49,285 nucleotides of DNA, from assembly GCF_025965855.1 (NCBI RefSeq), contig NZ_JAOPWB010000179.1:1-49285 (forward strand), written 5' to 3'. Below, one piece after another: positions 1 through 8,380 of this stretch (position 1 is the stretch's first letter; every line of letters begins with the position of its first letter). A program made the translations under genes and the position numbers. The stretch is from Mycobacterium sp. (GTDB lineage Bacteria > Actinomycetota > Actinomycetes > Mycobacteriales > Mycobacteriaceae). The notes under the pieces were generated by a model. It was not told the origin of the DNA and searched no databases. It worked only from the letters and a program-made list of their open reading frames with translations.

Positions 1-179
1 AACAGCCCGCCCGAATGGTTGGCCACCACCAGCGCGCCGCCGGTCGGAAAGTCCTCGAGCCCACGCACCTCGGCACGGTGCCAACCCTTGATTACCGGCC
101 GGATCAGGCCCATCAACCGCTCGGTGAGTTCCGGGTCCCACTTCGCGACGGCCGCTGACTCGATGTCGGATGTGTTCAC
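1..179 (-). CDS. Lysophospholipid acyltransferase (PlsC-like), 5' part only
   Basis: The gene reads leftwards and runs off the window, so only about 59 N-terminal residues are visible. They end in ALVVANHSGGL, the start of the acyltransferase NH-x4-D motif, in which His is the catalytic base of glycerolipid acyltransferases that move acyl groups from acyl-CoA to lyso-lipids at the membrane. The start is the GTG at 179, with GGGAGG just upstream (183-188); its spacing of 3 nt is short, but the alternative GTG two bases earlier runs straight into a stop. It is divergent from the WS/DGAT gene, so a lipid-assembly role is plausible. The substrate cannot be told from this fragment. Confidence 0.75.
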   Translation of the reverse strand, partial: MNTSDIESAAVAKWDPELTERLMGLIRPVIKGWHRAEVRGLEDFPTGGALVVANHSGGL

Positions 180-277
180 ACGCCTCCCAGCAGAAGTCGT
201 TAAATAGTTTGATGTTATCCGTCCTGTAGGCGTGGGTACCCGAATACCCTCACTTCGATGCAGGGCCTGGAGGAGCG
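180..277. promoter_or_regulatory. Divergent promoter region, acyltransferase / WS-DGAT
   Basis: This 98-bp gap lies between two divergent starts. It holds an inverted repeat GGGTA-N6-TACCC at 234-249 and the AT-rich element CGTTAAATAG at 198-207. The same 10-mer recurs at 8332-8341 between the thiolase and MaoC genes. No convincing -35/-10 pair could be chosen. The ribosome binding site for the plus gene, GGAGGAG, sits at 270-276. Confidence 0.3.
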
Positions 278-1663
278 GTGAAGAGGCTTGGAGGCTGGGA
301 CGCCGTGCTTCTCTACAACGAGACTCCAAACCTGCACCAGCACACGCTGAAGATCGCGATCGTCGACGCGTCGGAGTCCGACGGATTCGGGTACGACCGC
401 TTTCGTCGGACGTTGGCGCGGCGACTGCACCTGCTCGAACCGCTGCGTTATCAGCTGGTCGACATCCCGCGTAGGCTGCACCGCGCGATGTGGCTGGAGA
501 ATTGCGACGTCGACCTCGACTACCACGTCCGACGCCTGCAGATCAGACCTCCCGGTGGTCACCGCGAGCTGGATGCCGCGATCGGAGAGATCGCCAGCAC
601 TCCGCTGGATCGCAGGAGGCCGTTGTGGGAGTTCCATTTCGCGGAGGGCATGGCGGACAACCGGTTTGCGATCATCGGCAAGGTCCACCACGCCCTGGCC
701 GACGGCGTCGCGTCGGCCAATTTGATGTCCCGCGCGCTGGAATTTCCCGATGCCCCATGGCCGGAAAAGGACAACTACCGGCGCGACCCTCGCCCATCCG
801 ACGGGCAACTGATCCGAGCCGCGATGCGTGATCACGGCGTCCAGCTGCGAGAGCTGCCCGCCCTGTTGCGAGACACCGTCAAGGGAGTACGGCGGGTGCG
901 CCGCCAGTCCAGATCTGCCCCGGGACTGGCCCGCAACTTCCGCCCGCCGGCGACATTCCTCAACCACGTCGTGACAGCCGGCCGCACCTTCGCCAGTGCC
1001 ACGCTCCCACTCGCCGACGTCAAGGGCACCGGCAAGCATCTCGGTGTCACGATCAACGACATGGTGCTGGCCATCGGTACGGGAGCCCTTCGCTCACTGC
1101 TGCTGAAGTACGACGGCCACGCCGCTGAGCCCCTGTTGTGTGGGGTGCCGATGAGCATCGACACCTCGCCGGAACGGATCTCCGGCAACGCCCTGGGCAC
1201 GGTGGTGGTATCGCTACCCGTGCAGGTCACCGATCCCCTCGAGTGGGTTCGCCTCGCTCGCGTCGGCGCGACGGTCGGCAAGGAGAACGCTCGGCTGCTT
1301 GGGTCCGAACTCGTCAGCCGCTGGTCCAACTACGCACCACCAACCCTGACGGAGTGGGGTTTTCGGCGCATCGCGACCAGCGACTCGCCCAACAAGCTGA
1401 TCAACGTTCCCATCTCGAACGTGCCGGGCCCGCGCCAATTCGGCCGGATCGCGGGCGCCCCACTCGCGCAGATCTACTCGGTCGGACCGCTCACCTTCGG
1501 TGTGGGAGTCAACATCACCGTCTGGAGCTACGTCGATCAACTCAACATCTCGGTGCTCGCCGACGACGCGACGCTCGAGGATCCCCACGAGGTCACCGAC
1601 GCGATGGTCGACGCGTTTGCGCTTATCCGTCACGCGGCTGGGATGCCTGCCGAGGTCAGATAG
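278..1663 (+). CDS. WS/DGAT wax ester synthase / diacylglycerol acyltransferase
   Basis: The 461-residue length is typical of the bacterial WS/DGAT family, which esterifies acyl-CoA to diacylglycerol or fatty alcohol to make storage lipid. The catalytic HHxxxDG motif is visible as HHALADG at residues 137-143. The N-terminal WDAVLLYNETP segment and the C-terminal NVPGPRQ and GPLTFGVGVNITVWSY blocks are family hallmarks. The GTG at 278 follows GGAGGAG. The gene is divergent from the PlsC-like acyltransferase and ends 2 bp from the convergent methyltransferase. Mycobacteria carry many paralogues, so the substrate (triacylglycerol or wax ester) is not assignable. Expected to be membrane-peripheral. 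Confidence 0.92.
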   Translation: MKRLGGWDAVLLYNETPNLHQHTLKIAIVDASESDGFGYDRFRRTLARRLHLLEPLRYQLVDIPRRLHRAMWLENCDVDLDYHVRRLQIRPPGGHRELDAAIGEIASTPLDRRRPLWEFHFAEGMADNRFAIIGKVHHALADGVASANLMSRALEFPDAPWPEKDNYRRDPRPSDGQLIRAAMRDHGVQLRELPALLRDTVKGVRRVRRQSRSAPGLARNFRPPATFLNHVVTAGRTFASATLPLADVKGTGKHLGVTINDMVLAIGTGALRSLLLKYDGHAAEPLLCGVPMSIDTSPERISGNALGTVVVSLPVQVTDPLEWVRLARVGATVGKENARLLGSELVSRWSNYAPPTLTEWGFRRIATSDSPNKLINVPISNVPGPRQFGRIAGAPLAQIYSVGPLTFGVGVNITVWSYVDQLNISVLADDATLEDPHEVTDAMVDAFALIRHAAGMPAEVR

Positions 1664-1665
1664 CG

Positions 1666-2607
1666 TCAGTGCAGGAGGCCTTCGACGAAGACGCTTTCCG
1701 GGACCGCGGCATCGAGGCCGATCGGAACGGCCCGGTTACTGGCGGCCATCAGATCGTCTGCGCTCGTCGCAGCCGTGACGGTCCAGCCGTGCGCTTGCAG
1801 CCAGTCGACGACCTCGGTTCGTTCTTCCTCGTAGAGCAAGTTGCCGGACTCGGTGATGTCTTTGCCGCCCAGCTTGATTGCGGCCTGCCGATAGCGTTCC
1901 GTCTGCTCCTCGCGACGTGCGAAACTGTCTTGGCTGAAGAACTCGTTGGTGAAGGCTTCCACCGCGACACGGCTCCCGGGAGCGCTGAGCGACTGGATCC
2001 GGTCGAACAGCAGGTCCTGGGCGTCGGCAGTGAGATACGGCAGCAGCCCCTCCGCCGACCACGCCGTCGGAACCGAGGCGTCAAACCCGGCCTGCGCCAA
2101 CGCCGTCGGCCAGTCCTGACGCAGATCGATGCCAACGCTGACGTGGGAAGCGACCGGGCTGACCGCATGAGATTTCAGCGTGCCGGTCTTGAATGCCAGC
2201 ACCTTGGGCTGGTCGATCTCGTAGACCACACACCCTGCAGGCCAGTCGAGCCGCCAGGCGCGTGAGTCCAGACCGGCCGCCAGGATCACGATCTGCCGGA
2301 TGCCGTCGCGGGCCGCCGCGAGAAAGTAGTCGTCGAAGAACTTCGTCCGGCACGCGGTATAGCCCAGCATCGCCTGCATCCGGTCCGCGAATTGTGGATC
2401 GGCATCGACCAATTCGGCTGGCAATTCATCGTCCAGGTAAACCCGCCAGATGCCGTCGCCGGCCGCTTCGAGGAACAGTTTTGCGTAGGGATCGCTGATC
2501 AGCGGATCGGCGCTTTTGGTCTCTGCCGCCCGCCCACCGGCGACCCCTAACGCGGTAGCGCCGACGCTCTCATTGATGTCCCATGTGTCATCGTCAGTTC
2601 TAGCCAT
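1666..2607 (-). CDS. SAM-dependent methyltransferase, mycobacterial TIGR00027-type family
   Basis: The 313-residue protein has the SAM-binding signature [14 protein letters not shown] (about 107-120), then VYEIDQP (acidic residue for the SAM ribose). The N-terminal [19 protein letters not shown] block is typical of the large mycobacterial family of leucine-carboxyl-methyltransferase-like proteins. A longer reading frame upstream is possible, but the ATG at 2607 has AAGGGA in front and begins [11 protein letters not shown] like the family. Substrates of this family are mostly unknown. The gene converges on WS/DGAT, and its promoter should lie in the 188-bp gap up to the amidohydrolase stop. 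Confidence 0.9.
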   Translation of the reverse strand: MARTDDDTWDINESVGATALGVAGGRAAETKSADPLISDPYAKLFLEAAGDGIWRVYLDDELPAELVDADPQFADRMQAMLGYTACRTKFFDDYFLAAARDGIRQIVILAAGLDSRAWRLDWPAGCVVYEIDQPKVLAFKTGTLKSHAVSPVASHVSVGIDLRQDWPTALAQAGFDASVPTAWSAEGLLPYLTADAQDLLFDRIQSLSAPGSRVAVEAFTNEFFSQDSFARREEQTERYRQAAIKLGGKDITESGNLLYEEERTEVVDWLQAHGWTVTAATSADDLMAASNRAVPIGLDAAVPESVFVEGLLH

Positions 2608-2795
2608 CGGGATCCCTTCGCCACTCTCGGTACAACGCGCTACCAGCAAGCGTATACGAGAACTTAGCCAAGCTTACAAATTGCAACCAGGAACTGGCCA
2701 GGACTGACGACTGGGTGATAGCGGCGGTTCACACCGATACGGCGAGTCCCTTGGCGGGGCGGACCTCGACCGGCTCGAGATGGACCGACAGCGCC

Positions 2796-4025
2796 TCAGG
2801 CGTTCGCCAGTGCGGGCGGCTTGATGGCCTCCGGATCGGGGTTGGCCAGCGGCAGGCCCATGAAGCGACGAGCGTTGTCTCCCATGAAGTCGTACGTGCG
2901 GCGGGTGTCCATGCCCTCGGCGTACTGCCAATAACGCTTGGGCTCGGCCAGGCCTTCGGGATGCGGCCAGTCCGAGCCGAACATCACCTTGTCCCATCCG
3001 ACGGTCTGTACGACGTCGGCCACGGAGCCCTCCCAGAACGGGCTGACCCAGACGTTGCGGCGGAACACTTCGTGCGGGTGCTCGGGGAAGTTCTGCGGCA
3101 TCTTGTTGTACGTCGACTGCAGATCGTCGAACAGCGGCTTGATCCACGCGCTGCCATTCTCCACGCTGGCGATGCGCAGCTTCGGGAACCGGGTCAACGT
3201 GCCGTGGCAGATCAGGCTTGTCAACATGTCGGCGATCTCGCGGTGACCCAGCGCCGTCCACTTGAATGCCGACATCTCGAACGCGCTACTGGTCGACGGC
3301 GGCTCCCACTTGTCGATGTACTCCTGCAGCGGAGGTTGGCTGGCGTGCAACACGATTGGCAGCCCAGCGTCCTCGACGTCGCGCCAGAACGGGTCGAACT
3401 CGGGCAACGCGGGGGAGCGCCACCCCTTGTAGCCGTTCACCGGCGCCGGCTTGATCAGTGCGACCTTGGCGCCGTTGTCCAGGATGTAGGCGAGTTCGCG
3501 ACGGGCTTCGTCGACGATGCCGAGGTTGAGCACCGGCGTCGAGTAAACCCGGTTGGCGTGGCTGAAGCCCCAATGCTCGAGCATCCACTGGTTCAGGGCG
3601 TGGATGATCGCCACCGTCAGGTCGGGATCCTCGGCGGCCGAATGCTCGACCAGATTGGCCAGTGTCGGGTAGTTGAGGCACGAGTCGACCCCTTGGCGGT
3701 CGAGTTCGGCGATCCGGTCCTCGGGGTTGCGCGCTCCCGGCGGCGTGTCGATGCCGCGGCCGGACATCTCCCGCATCGACAGACCCTCGGGGTTCTGGCC
3801 GGAGTAGAACTTCTCGTGCGCCCCGGGGGCCGCGACCCGTTCGAACGTCGGGTTCGGCATGTAGTCGGTGATCTTGTTCAGGATCGCGATGCGAGTGTGC
3901 CTGCCGATTTGGACGAACTGCACCTTCGGCTGGAACTGCTTGGGCAGATACTTCGTCAGCGCATCAGGCGTCTCGTACATGTGCTGATCGGCATCGAAGA
4001 TCGGTGCCTCGGTGAACTGCGTCAT
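2796..4025 (-). CDS. Amidohydrolase (PF04909-type TIM-barrel metal hydrolase/decarboxylase)
   Basis: The 409-residue cytosolic TIM-barrel protein starts MTQFTEAPIFDADQHMYET. The D-x-D-x-H at residues 11-15 takes the place of the usual HxH metal site. Later metal or active-site candidates are VLHASQP, SVENGS and the C-terminal GSDWPHPEG. The family includes decarboxylases and C-C or C-N hydrolases; which reaction applies here is not evident. The ATG at 4025 follows GAGAGG at 8 nt; longer upstream frames only shadow the TetR gene. It is divergent from that TetR across a promoter with two TGACR-N4-TGTCA sites, suggesting direct repression. It is more distantly related to the amidohydrolases at 13.4 and 30.7 kb than those are to each other. 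Confidence 0.85.
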   Translation of the reverse strand: MTQFTEAPIFDADQHMYETPDALTKYLPKQFQPKVQFVQIGRHTRIAILNKITDYMPNPTFERVAAPGAHEKFYSGQNPEGLSMREMSGRGIDTPPGARNPEDRIAELDRQGVDSCLNYPTLANLVEHSAAEDPDLTVAIIHALNQWMLEHWGFSHANRVYSTPVLNLGIVDEARRELAYILDNGAKVALIKPAPVNGYKGWRSPALPEFDPFWRDVEDAGLPIVLHASQPPLQEYIDKWEPPSTSSAFEMSAFKWTALGHREIADMLTSLICHGTLTRFPKLRIASVENGSAWIKPLFDDLQSTYNKMPQNFPEHPHEVFRRNVWVSPFWEGSVADVVQTVGWDKVMFGSDWPHPEGLAEPKRYWQYAEGMDTRRTYDFMGDNARRFMGLPLANPDPEAIKPPALANA

Positions 4026-4078
4026 CGTTGTGCCTCTCGCTACTCGACATACGGCTCGTTTAAGAGCTTGGCGGAATC

Positions 4079-4092
4079 TGACAGTTGTGTCA
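4079..4092. promoter_or_regulatory. Operator-like palindrome TGACA-N4-TGTCA
   Basis: This perfect 5-4-5 palindrome lies 54 bp upstream of the amidohydrolase start and 80 bp before the TetR start. On the minus strand its right arm forms the -35-like hexamer TTGACA. The same arms and spacing recur at 15818-15831. Probably the binding site of the adjacent TetR regulator. Confidence 0.6.
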
Positions 4093-4144
4093 AGTATGTA
4101 TAGTCCTACGCGATGAATAATACTTGAGCAGCGGTGATTGCAGT

Positions 4145-4158
4145 TGACGATACTGTCA
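4145..4158. promoter_or_regulatory. Second operator-like site TGACG-N4-TGTCA
   Basis: This site has the same arms and spacing as the one at 4079-4092, with one mismatch (G for A at the fifth base). It lies 15 bp before the TetR start codon, 66 bp from the first site, about six helical turns. That placement is typical of autoregulation by a divergent TetR protein. Confidence 0.5.
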
Positions 4159-4172
4159 TATAAAGTCGCCGC

Positions 4173-4781
4173 ATGACGGTGACCTCGGCTTCGCCCGAAC
4201 GGCAACTGGACGCCACCCGCGGTGCGCGCACCCGCTCGGCGATCCTGAACGCCAGCCGTCGTCTCTTTCTGGAACGCGGCTATGCGGGCACGCCGATCAA
4301 CGCGATCACCGAAGCGTGCGGCATCTCTCGGGCCGGCTTCTACACCTACTTCAAGGACAAGCGCGAGATCTTCAACGTCCTCGGCAAGAACGCCTACCGC
4401 GAGGCCCTCGCCGTCATCGCCGAGTGGGCCGAGGCCGGCGAACCGTTCGGTCCGGCCGACATCCGGGCCTGGGTCGGCCACTACTTCGACTACATGGACC
4501 ACCACGGCGCCTTCGTGCTCGCGTCTGCGCACTCGGCGCCCGACGACGACGACTTTCGAAACTCGCGCAACCGCATGGTGACTCGGGCGTCGTGGAAGCT
4601 TGGCCAGGCGATCGCCGGAAACGGCGCCCACTCACCGGACGTCATCGGCGTCGCGGTGATGGGGCTGCTGGACCGAGCCTGGCACACAGTGCACCGGCAG
4701 ACCGTGGCCGTCGACCGCGACGAAATGATCGCGGTGGTCGCGGAGATGATCGTCGCGATGGCAACGCCTCTCGCGTCGTGA
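4173..4781 (+). CDS. TetR/AcrR family transcriptional regulator
   Basis: This 202-residue one-component repressor has an N-terminal helix-turn-helix at about residues 25-70, with TPINAITEACGISRAGFYTYFKDK carrying the recognition helix. The C-terminal ligand/dimerisation domain is not diagnostic of a ligand. It is divergent from the amidohydrolase, with two copies of a TGACR-N4-TGTCA palindrome between them, so autoregulation and control of that gene are likely. An identical-arm site also sits at 15.82 kb. Its stop overlaps the next gene's start by 4 bp (GTGA), indicating co-translation with the split-barrel proteins. Confidence 0.92.
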   Translation: MTVTSASPERQLDATRGARTRSAILNASRRLFLERGYAGTPINAITEACGISRAGFYTYFKDKREIFNVLGKNAYREALAVIAEWAEAGEPFGPADIRAWVGHYFDYMDHHGAFVLASAHSAPDDDDFRNSRNRMVTRASWKLGQAIAGNGAHSPDVIGVAVMGLLDRAWHTVHRQTVAVDRDEMIAVVAEMIVAMATPLAS

Positions 4782-5218
4782 CGCCGCTGTCGCTCGACGC
4801 GCCGGACGTGGTCGAGTTCATCCGTGCCAACCACCGCGCATTTCTCTTCTGCCGCGACGGCGCCCAACGCCCCATCGGCTATGCAATGCGCTCCGTTGCC
4901 TATCGCTCCGCCACCCGCTGCCTCTACTTCGCCACCTATGCCAAGAGCGCCAAGGTCCAACACCTACGCTCGGCTCCCGAGGTCGCATGCTTGATCGGCG
5001 ACGACGAGGGTTGGGTCTCCGTTTGTGGCCTCGCGCACGTCTACCAACCGTCCGCAGCCGAAGTCGACGAACTCATCGGCGAAAGTTCACGGGATCAACG
5101 CGTGCCCGACTCGGTGGTGACGAAGGTCCGCGACCGCCTTCTCAGCGGCAAGCGGTGCTTCATCGGTCTGACGCTCACCGAGGTCCGCGCCGCCGATCTC
5201 CCCGATCGACGTGCCTAG
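4778..5218 (+). CDS. Pyridoxamine-5'-phosphate-oxidase-like split-barrel flavin/F420 protein
   Basis: The 146-residue protein has the pattern of the PNPOx-like split barrel: FIRANHRAFLFCRDGAQRPIGYAMRSVAY, then CLYFATYAKSAKVQHLRSAPEVACLIGDD and a VCGLAHV strand. The family binds FMN, F420 or haem, and in actinobacteria often reduces small molecules with F420H2; cofactor and substrate are unknown here. The GTG at 4778 overlaps the TetR stop by 4 bp. The following gene is a shorter relative that overlaps by 8 bp. The pair is probably under the same TetR control. Confidence 0.72.
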   Translation: MTPLSLDAPDVVEFIRANHRAFLFCRDGAQRPIGYAMRSVAYRSATRCLYFATYAKSAKVQHLRSAPEVACLIGDDEGWVSVCGLAHVYQPSAAEVDELIGESSRDQRVPDSVVTKVRDRLLSGKRCFIGLTLTEVRAADLPDRRA

Positions 5219-5570
5219 TCCGCGCAGTGGCGGCCCGGTTTCCATGGCCGAGGACGAACTAGCCGAGTTCTTGGCGCAGGGGCCGACCGGCGCGATCTGT
5301 GTCGTCGACGCCGACGGCCAGTTGCTGGCCCTACCGGCGCGGGTGGTCGACTTCGACTCCGCCACAATCGCCGTCACCGCTGACGGCGTGAACGGCGACG
5401 CCACGCAACGCGCTGAGATCCAGGCCTGCGTAGTGGCCGACACCTTCACCGCCTATCGGGACATTCGCGGTGTGATCTGTCAGGGAACGGTGACATGGCC
5501 ACCCGCGTCGGATGACGTGGCCACGCTGACAGTTAGCCGCACGCTGACGTTCTCGTTCGCCAACGCATGA
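5211..5570 (+). CDS. Small split-barrel (PNPOx-like) protein
   Basis: The 119-residue protein resembles the preceding gene product in plan: ELAEFLAQGPTGAICVVDADGQLLALPARVV, then a C-terminal IRGVICQGTVTW strand. It is shorter than the usual 130-150 residues. The GTG at 5211 overlaps the upstream stop by 8 bp; an internal ATG at 5244 is an alternative start. It may pair with the neighbour as a heterodimer or be a decaying duplicate. No promoter is visible in front. Family assignment rests on pattern similarity only. Confidence 0.55.
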   Translation: MPSPRSGGPVSMAEDELAEFLAQGPTGAICVVDADGQLLALPARVVDFDSATIAVTADGVNGDATQRAEIQACVVADTFTAYRDIRGVICQGTVTWPPASDDVATLTVSRTLTFSFANA

Positions 5571-5615
5571 CCGTCCAGGCCAACGGAGGTTCGACGATAA
5601 GCGACGAAGCCGTCG

Positions 5616-6636
5616 TTAGCCCACCCGTTCGATCAGCGCCTCAGCATCGGCGACGCTGCGCAGCAGATCATTGAGATGGGTGCAGGTGCTGGTACCGAAC
5701 AGTTCCTGTCGGACTCGGAAGTGCAAGTCCTGCAACGTCATTCCGGCGATTCGCTCAGCGCTGGCGACGGCTCCCGGGCATTCCTGCCAGGGCAGCACCC
5801 GAGGTGTGGCCCGCGAATCGACGATGACGCCGGTCTCGGCATCCACGACGGCGACCAGGGTGTACTCGTGGATGATCGTCTCCACCCCGTCGCTTCGCAC
5901 GTAGGTGTCGCGGAACATCGCATCGATGCCGACTCGCCCGGCGCTTTTCTTCATGGACGTCGATGCGCCGTCTGCGGCGCATGGCGTGGCGCGGCAACGC
6001 CGCCACTTGGTGCCACGCCCAAGGGTCCCCTGGATCTTGGCCGTGATCGAGGTCGGGAGCCTCCGGGCCGGTGACGATCACGGGATCGCCCGCCTCGAAC
6101 GACGTCAGCAGCAGCCCGCCGCTCGCGAAGCCCGCACACTGGTCGGCGACCGGCAGGTACCCGGACTTCGCGACGTCCCCGAGCAGGTTCGACGCCGAGA
6201 GCGCATGACCGGATATCAGCGTGGCGACGGGAACGTCGTCGAGCAGCGTGTAGCGCAGATCGCATGCCCGCCGCAGCTCGGGAGCCGCCTTGTCGGCCGC
6301 GGCGCGGAACCCGCGCATCGCGGGCGCGCCCGCCAGCCGGGACATCGCGGCGACCGGTGGCGTCACCTCGACGTGACGCACGACGCGGGCGATCAGCTCG
6401 ATAGTGGCCGAGAGCGTCGCGGAGCCGAGCTCGGTCACCGTTCCGTCGGCCGCCGTCCACAGATCGCGCGCCCGCCCGTTCAGATACACCGGGTCCAACG
6501 AGCCCTCGTCGCGCGTCATGTCGATCGACGTGGTCCGGCGCGCGGACCGGGGACGACGCAAGGGATTGCCGGTCGTGGGCTCATGCACGCCGTGCAATGG
6601 ATGCAGCCCGAAGGGCGGGGAGCCCAGGTCCGTCAC
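5616..6636 (-). pseudogene. DUF2889 protein interrupted by a one-base frameshift
   Basis: Two minus-strand frames together make one protein of about 338 residues. The upstream frame starts at the GTG at 6636 (LHPLHGVHEPTTGNPLRRP) and carries the domain to RRRRIDVHE near 5954. The domain resumes in the next frame as SAGRVGIDAMFRDTY and ends with RQELFGTSTCTHLNDLL, a typical DUF2889 C-terminus. The break lies at GAAGAAAAGC (about 5944-5953); removing one A from the run of four restores the frame. It may be a real mutation, a sequencing error or slippage. An ATG at 5954 could allow re-initiation. It is last in the thiolase-DUF35-DUF2889 operon, and its function is unknown. Confidence 0.75.
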
Positions 6637-6646
6637 CGGATGGACT

Positions 6647-7081
6647 CTAGCTCTCCTCGGCCGGTCGGAACGCGAAGGTCAATAGTGACTGGCCGTCGGC
6701 GGTCTCGAGCGTAGTCGTGGTGGACACGAGCGGCTGGCCGATCCGCAGTTCGGCCGGGGTCGCGTCGACGATCAGCGTCTCGACCAGCACGCCCTCGGGC
6801 AACTCGACGAAGCCCACCACGTACGGCTGGAACACCTTTGGATCCCGATTGCCTTTGTACGGCAACGGTGGTGGGAACTCCTGCGTGGTGTAGGTGTAAA
6901 GCGTTCCCTCGGTGGATAATTCGATCGGCTCGATGTCCTCCTGGATTTCGGCGTCGCCGCCGAAGAGCTCGGGCAGCTCTGCAGGGAACTTCACCACGCC
7001 TGTTGAACGCCTGCGCGACGCAAAAAGCACCGCGCGGTCGCCGTCGACTCGGAACAGTCCCTCGGTGATCAATGCGGTCAT
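6647..7081 (-). CDS. DUF35 OB-fold protein, thiolase partner, lacking zinc-ribbon cysteines
   Basis: The 144-residue protein has the DUF35 plan: an N-terminal segment where a Zn ribbon normally sits, then an OB-fold (TLYTYTTQEF, PYVVGFVELPEGVLVETLIV, IGQPLV). DUF35 proteins act as partners of thiolases and Ltp aldolases and help bind acyl-CoA. The usual CxxCG...C..C ligands are absent; the protein contains no cysteine at all, and the ribbon region reads FASRRRSTGVVKFPAE. The ATG at 7081 follows the thiolase stop by 1 bp, implying a stoichiometric complex. The Ltp-type thiolase at 8.8 kb is an alternative partner. Confidence 0.78.
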   Translation of the reverse strand: MTALITEGLFRVDGDRAVLFASRRRSTGVVKFPAELPELFGGDAEIQEDIEPIELSTEGTLYTYTTQEFPPPLPYKGNRDPKVFQPYVVGFVELPEGVLVETLIVDATPAELRIGQPLVSTTTTLETADGQSLLTFAFRPAEES

Positions 7082-7082
7082 C

Positions 7083-8270
7083 TCAGGCCACCTCGATCAC
7101 CATCGCGGCACCCATACCGCCGCCGGCGCACATCGACAGCACTCCGATTCCGCCGCCGCGCCTGCGCAATTCGTAGATCGCCGAGGTGACCATGCGGGCA
7201 CCCGTTGCGGCGATCGGGTGGCCCAGGCTGATGCCCGACCCGTAGACGTTGACGATGTCCTCATTGAGCCCGAGTTCGCGGGCGCACGCCACCGCCTGCG
7301 CGGCGAACGCCTCGTTGATCTCGAACAGTGCGACGTCCTCGAGCTTGCGGCCGGCCAGTTCCAGCGCCTTGGGAATGGCGGTGATGGGCCCGCTGCCGGT
7401 GCGTTTCGGCGCCACCCCGACCGCGCTCCACGAAAGGATCTGAGCCAGCACCTCGCTCGCGGTGTCCGGGGCGGCGAGTGCCACGACGGCGGCGGCGTCG
7501 TTGATGCCCGAAGAATTGCCGGCGGTCACGGTGAAGCCTTCGATCTCGGGATGCAGCACCTTCAGGGCCGCCAGCGACTCCATCGAACTGCCGCGCCGGG
7601 GATGCTCGTCTTCGGCGAACGTGATCGTGCTGCCGTCGGCTTGCGGCACCTGGATCGGCACGATCTCGTCGACGAATGAGCCGGCGTCGATCGCCTTGAC
7701 CGCGCGTTGGTGACTGCGCAGTGCCCACTCGTCCTGTGCCTCGCGGGTGATGCCATACTGCACCGCGCAGTTGTGCGCGACGGTGATGGACATATCCAGC
7801 GCTGGTGCGTCCGCGGTCGGCGGATGCGACAGCGGAAACCACTGTTCGTAGTCCTCTGGGGACTTGCCGGTGGTGAAGGGCTTGCGCTTCTGCAATATCG
7901 GTCCGGTGGACAGCGACTCCATGCCGCCGGCCAAAATGGCGCGGCTCATGCCGGCCGCGATCTGACCCGCGCCCACGGCGATCGCCGAGAGGCTGGACGC
8001 ACACTGGCGGTTGACGGCCAGGCCGGGAATCCCGGTCAGCCCGAGGTCCACCGCGACGTAGCGGGCACTGTCGCCGCCGCCTTGCAGGCTCTCGGCCAGC
8101 ACCAAGTCGTCGAACTCCGCCGCGTCAAGGCCGGACCGATCCACGACCGCCGCGACGACGGGCTTGGCGAGCTCGATCGCGGGCATGTTGGCCAGCGTGC
8201 CTTTGCGCGCCGTTCCGATCGGTGTGCGGGCAGCGGCCACGATCGCTGCGCGGGACGTCATTGCGGCCAT
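7083..8270 (-). CDS. Thiolase (acetyl-CoA acyltransferase)
   Basis: This 395-residue thiolase has all catalytic elements: nucleophilic Cys90 in VNRQCASS, the GHPIAATGARM histidine loop, and the second cysteine in CAGGGMGAAM near the C-terminus. It should cleave 3-ketoacyl-CoA to acetyl-CoA (or propionyl-CoA) plus a shortened acyl-CoA in the cytosol. The ATG at 8270 has GGGAG 5 nt upstream. It is first in an operon with DUF35 and DUF2889 and divergent from the MaoC/Ltp/FadD operon across an ATACCG-N12-CGGTAT element. Confidence 0.93.
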   Translation of the reverse strand: MAAMTSRAAIVAAARTPIGTARKGTLANMPAIELAKPVVAAVVDRSGLDAAEFDDLVLAESLQGGGDSARYVAVDLGLTGIPGLAVNRQCASSLSAIAVGAGQIAAGMSRAILAGGMESLSTGPILQKRKPFTTGKSPEDYEQWFPLSHPPTADAPALDMSITVAHNCAVQYGITREAQDEWALRSHQRAVKAIDAGSFVDEIVPIQVPQADGSTITFAEDEHPRRGSSMESLAALKVLHPEIEGFTVTAGNSSGINDAAAVVALAAPDTASEVLAQILSWSAVGVAPKRTGSGPITAIPKALELAGRKLEDVALFEINEAFAAQAVACARELGLNEDIVNVYGSGISLGHPIAATGARMVTSAIYELRRRGGGIGVLSMCAGGGMGAAMVIEVA

Positions 8271-8327
8271 GTGTCTCCCAAGATCGTCGGATTGCGGGGC
8301 TGGTCGCCCTTTCAGCGCGCCCAGTCT

Positions 8328-8351
8328 ATACCGTTAAATAGATATCGGTAT
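8328..8351. promoter_or_regulatory. Inverted repeat ATACCG-N12-CGGTAT between divergent operons
   Basis: These 6-bp perfect arms lie in the 110-bp divergent region between thiolase and MaoC genes, centred 41 bp before the MaoC GTG. The size suits a TetR- or GntR-type operator serving both directions. No second copy was noticed in the window. The inner sequence shares CGTTAAATAG with the gap at 198-207. Confidence 0.5.
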
Positions 8352-8380
8352 GTCAGGTCACACGACGTTAGGAGCGGCCG

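Noticed and set aside
2715..4103. 462-residue plus-strand frame
   Set aside because: It is antisense to the amidohydrolase, with no recognisable motif and no ribosome site. It is explained by high GC third positions of the real gene.
4026..4631. N-terminal extension of the amidohydrolase frame to 4631
   Set aside because: The extra 200 residues run antisense through the TetR gene and the operator region. A proper ribosome site and the family start occur at 4025.
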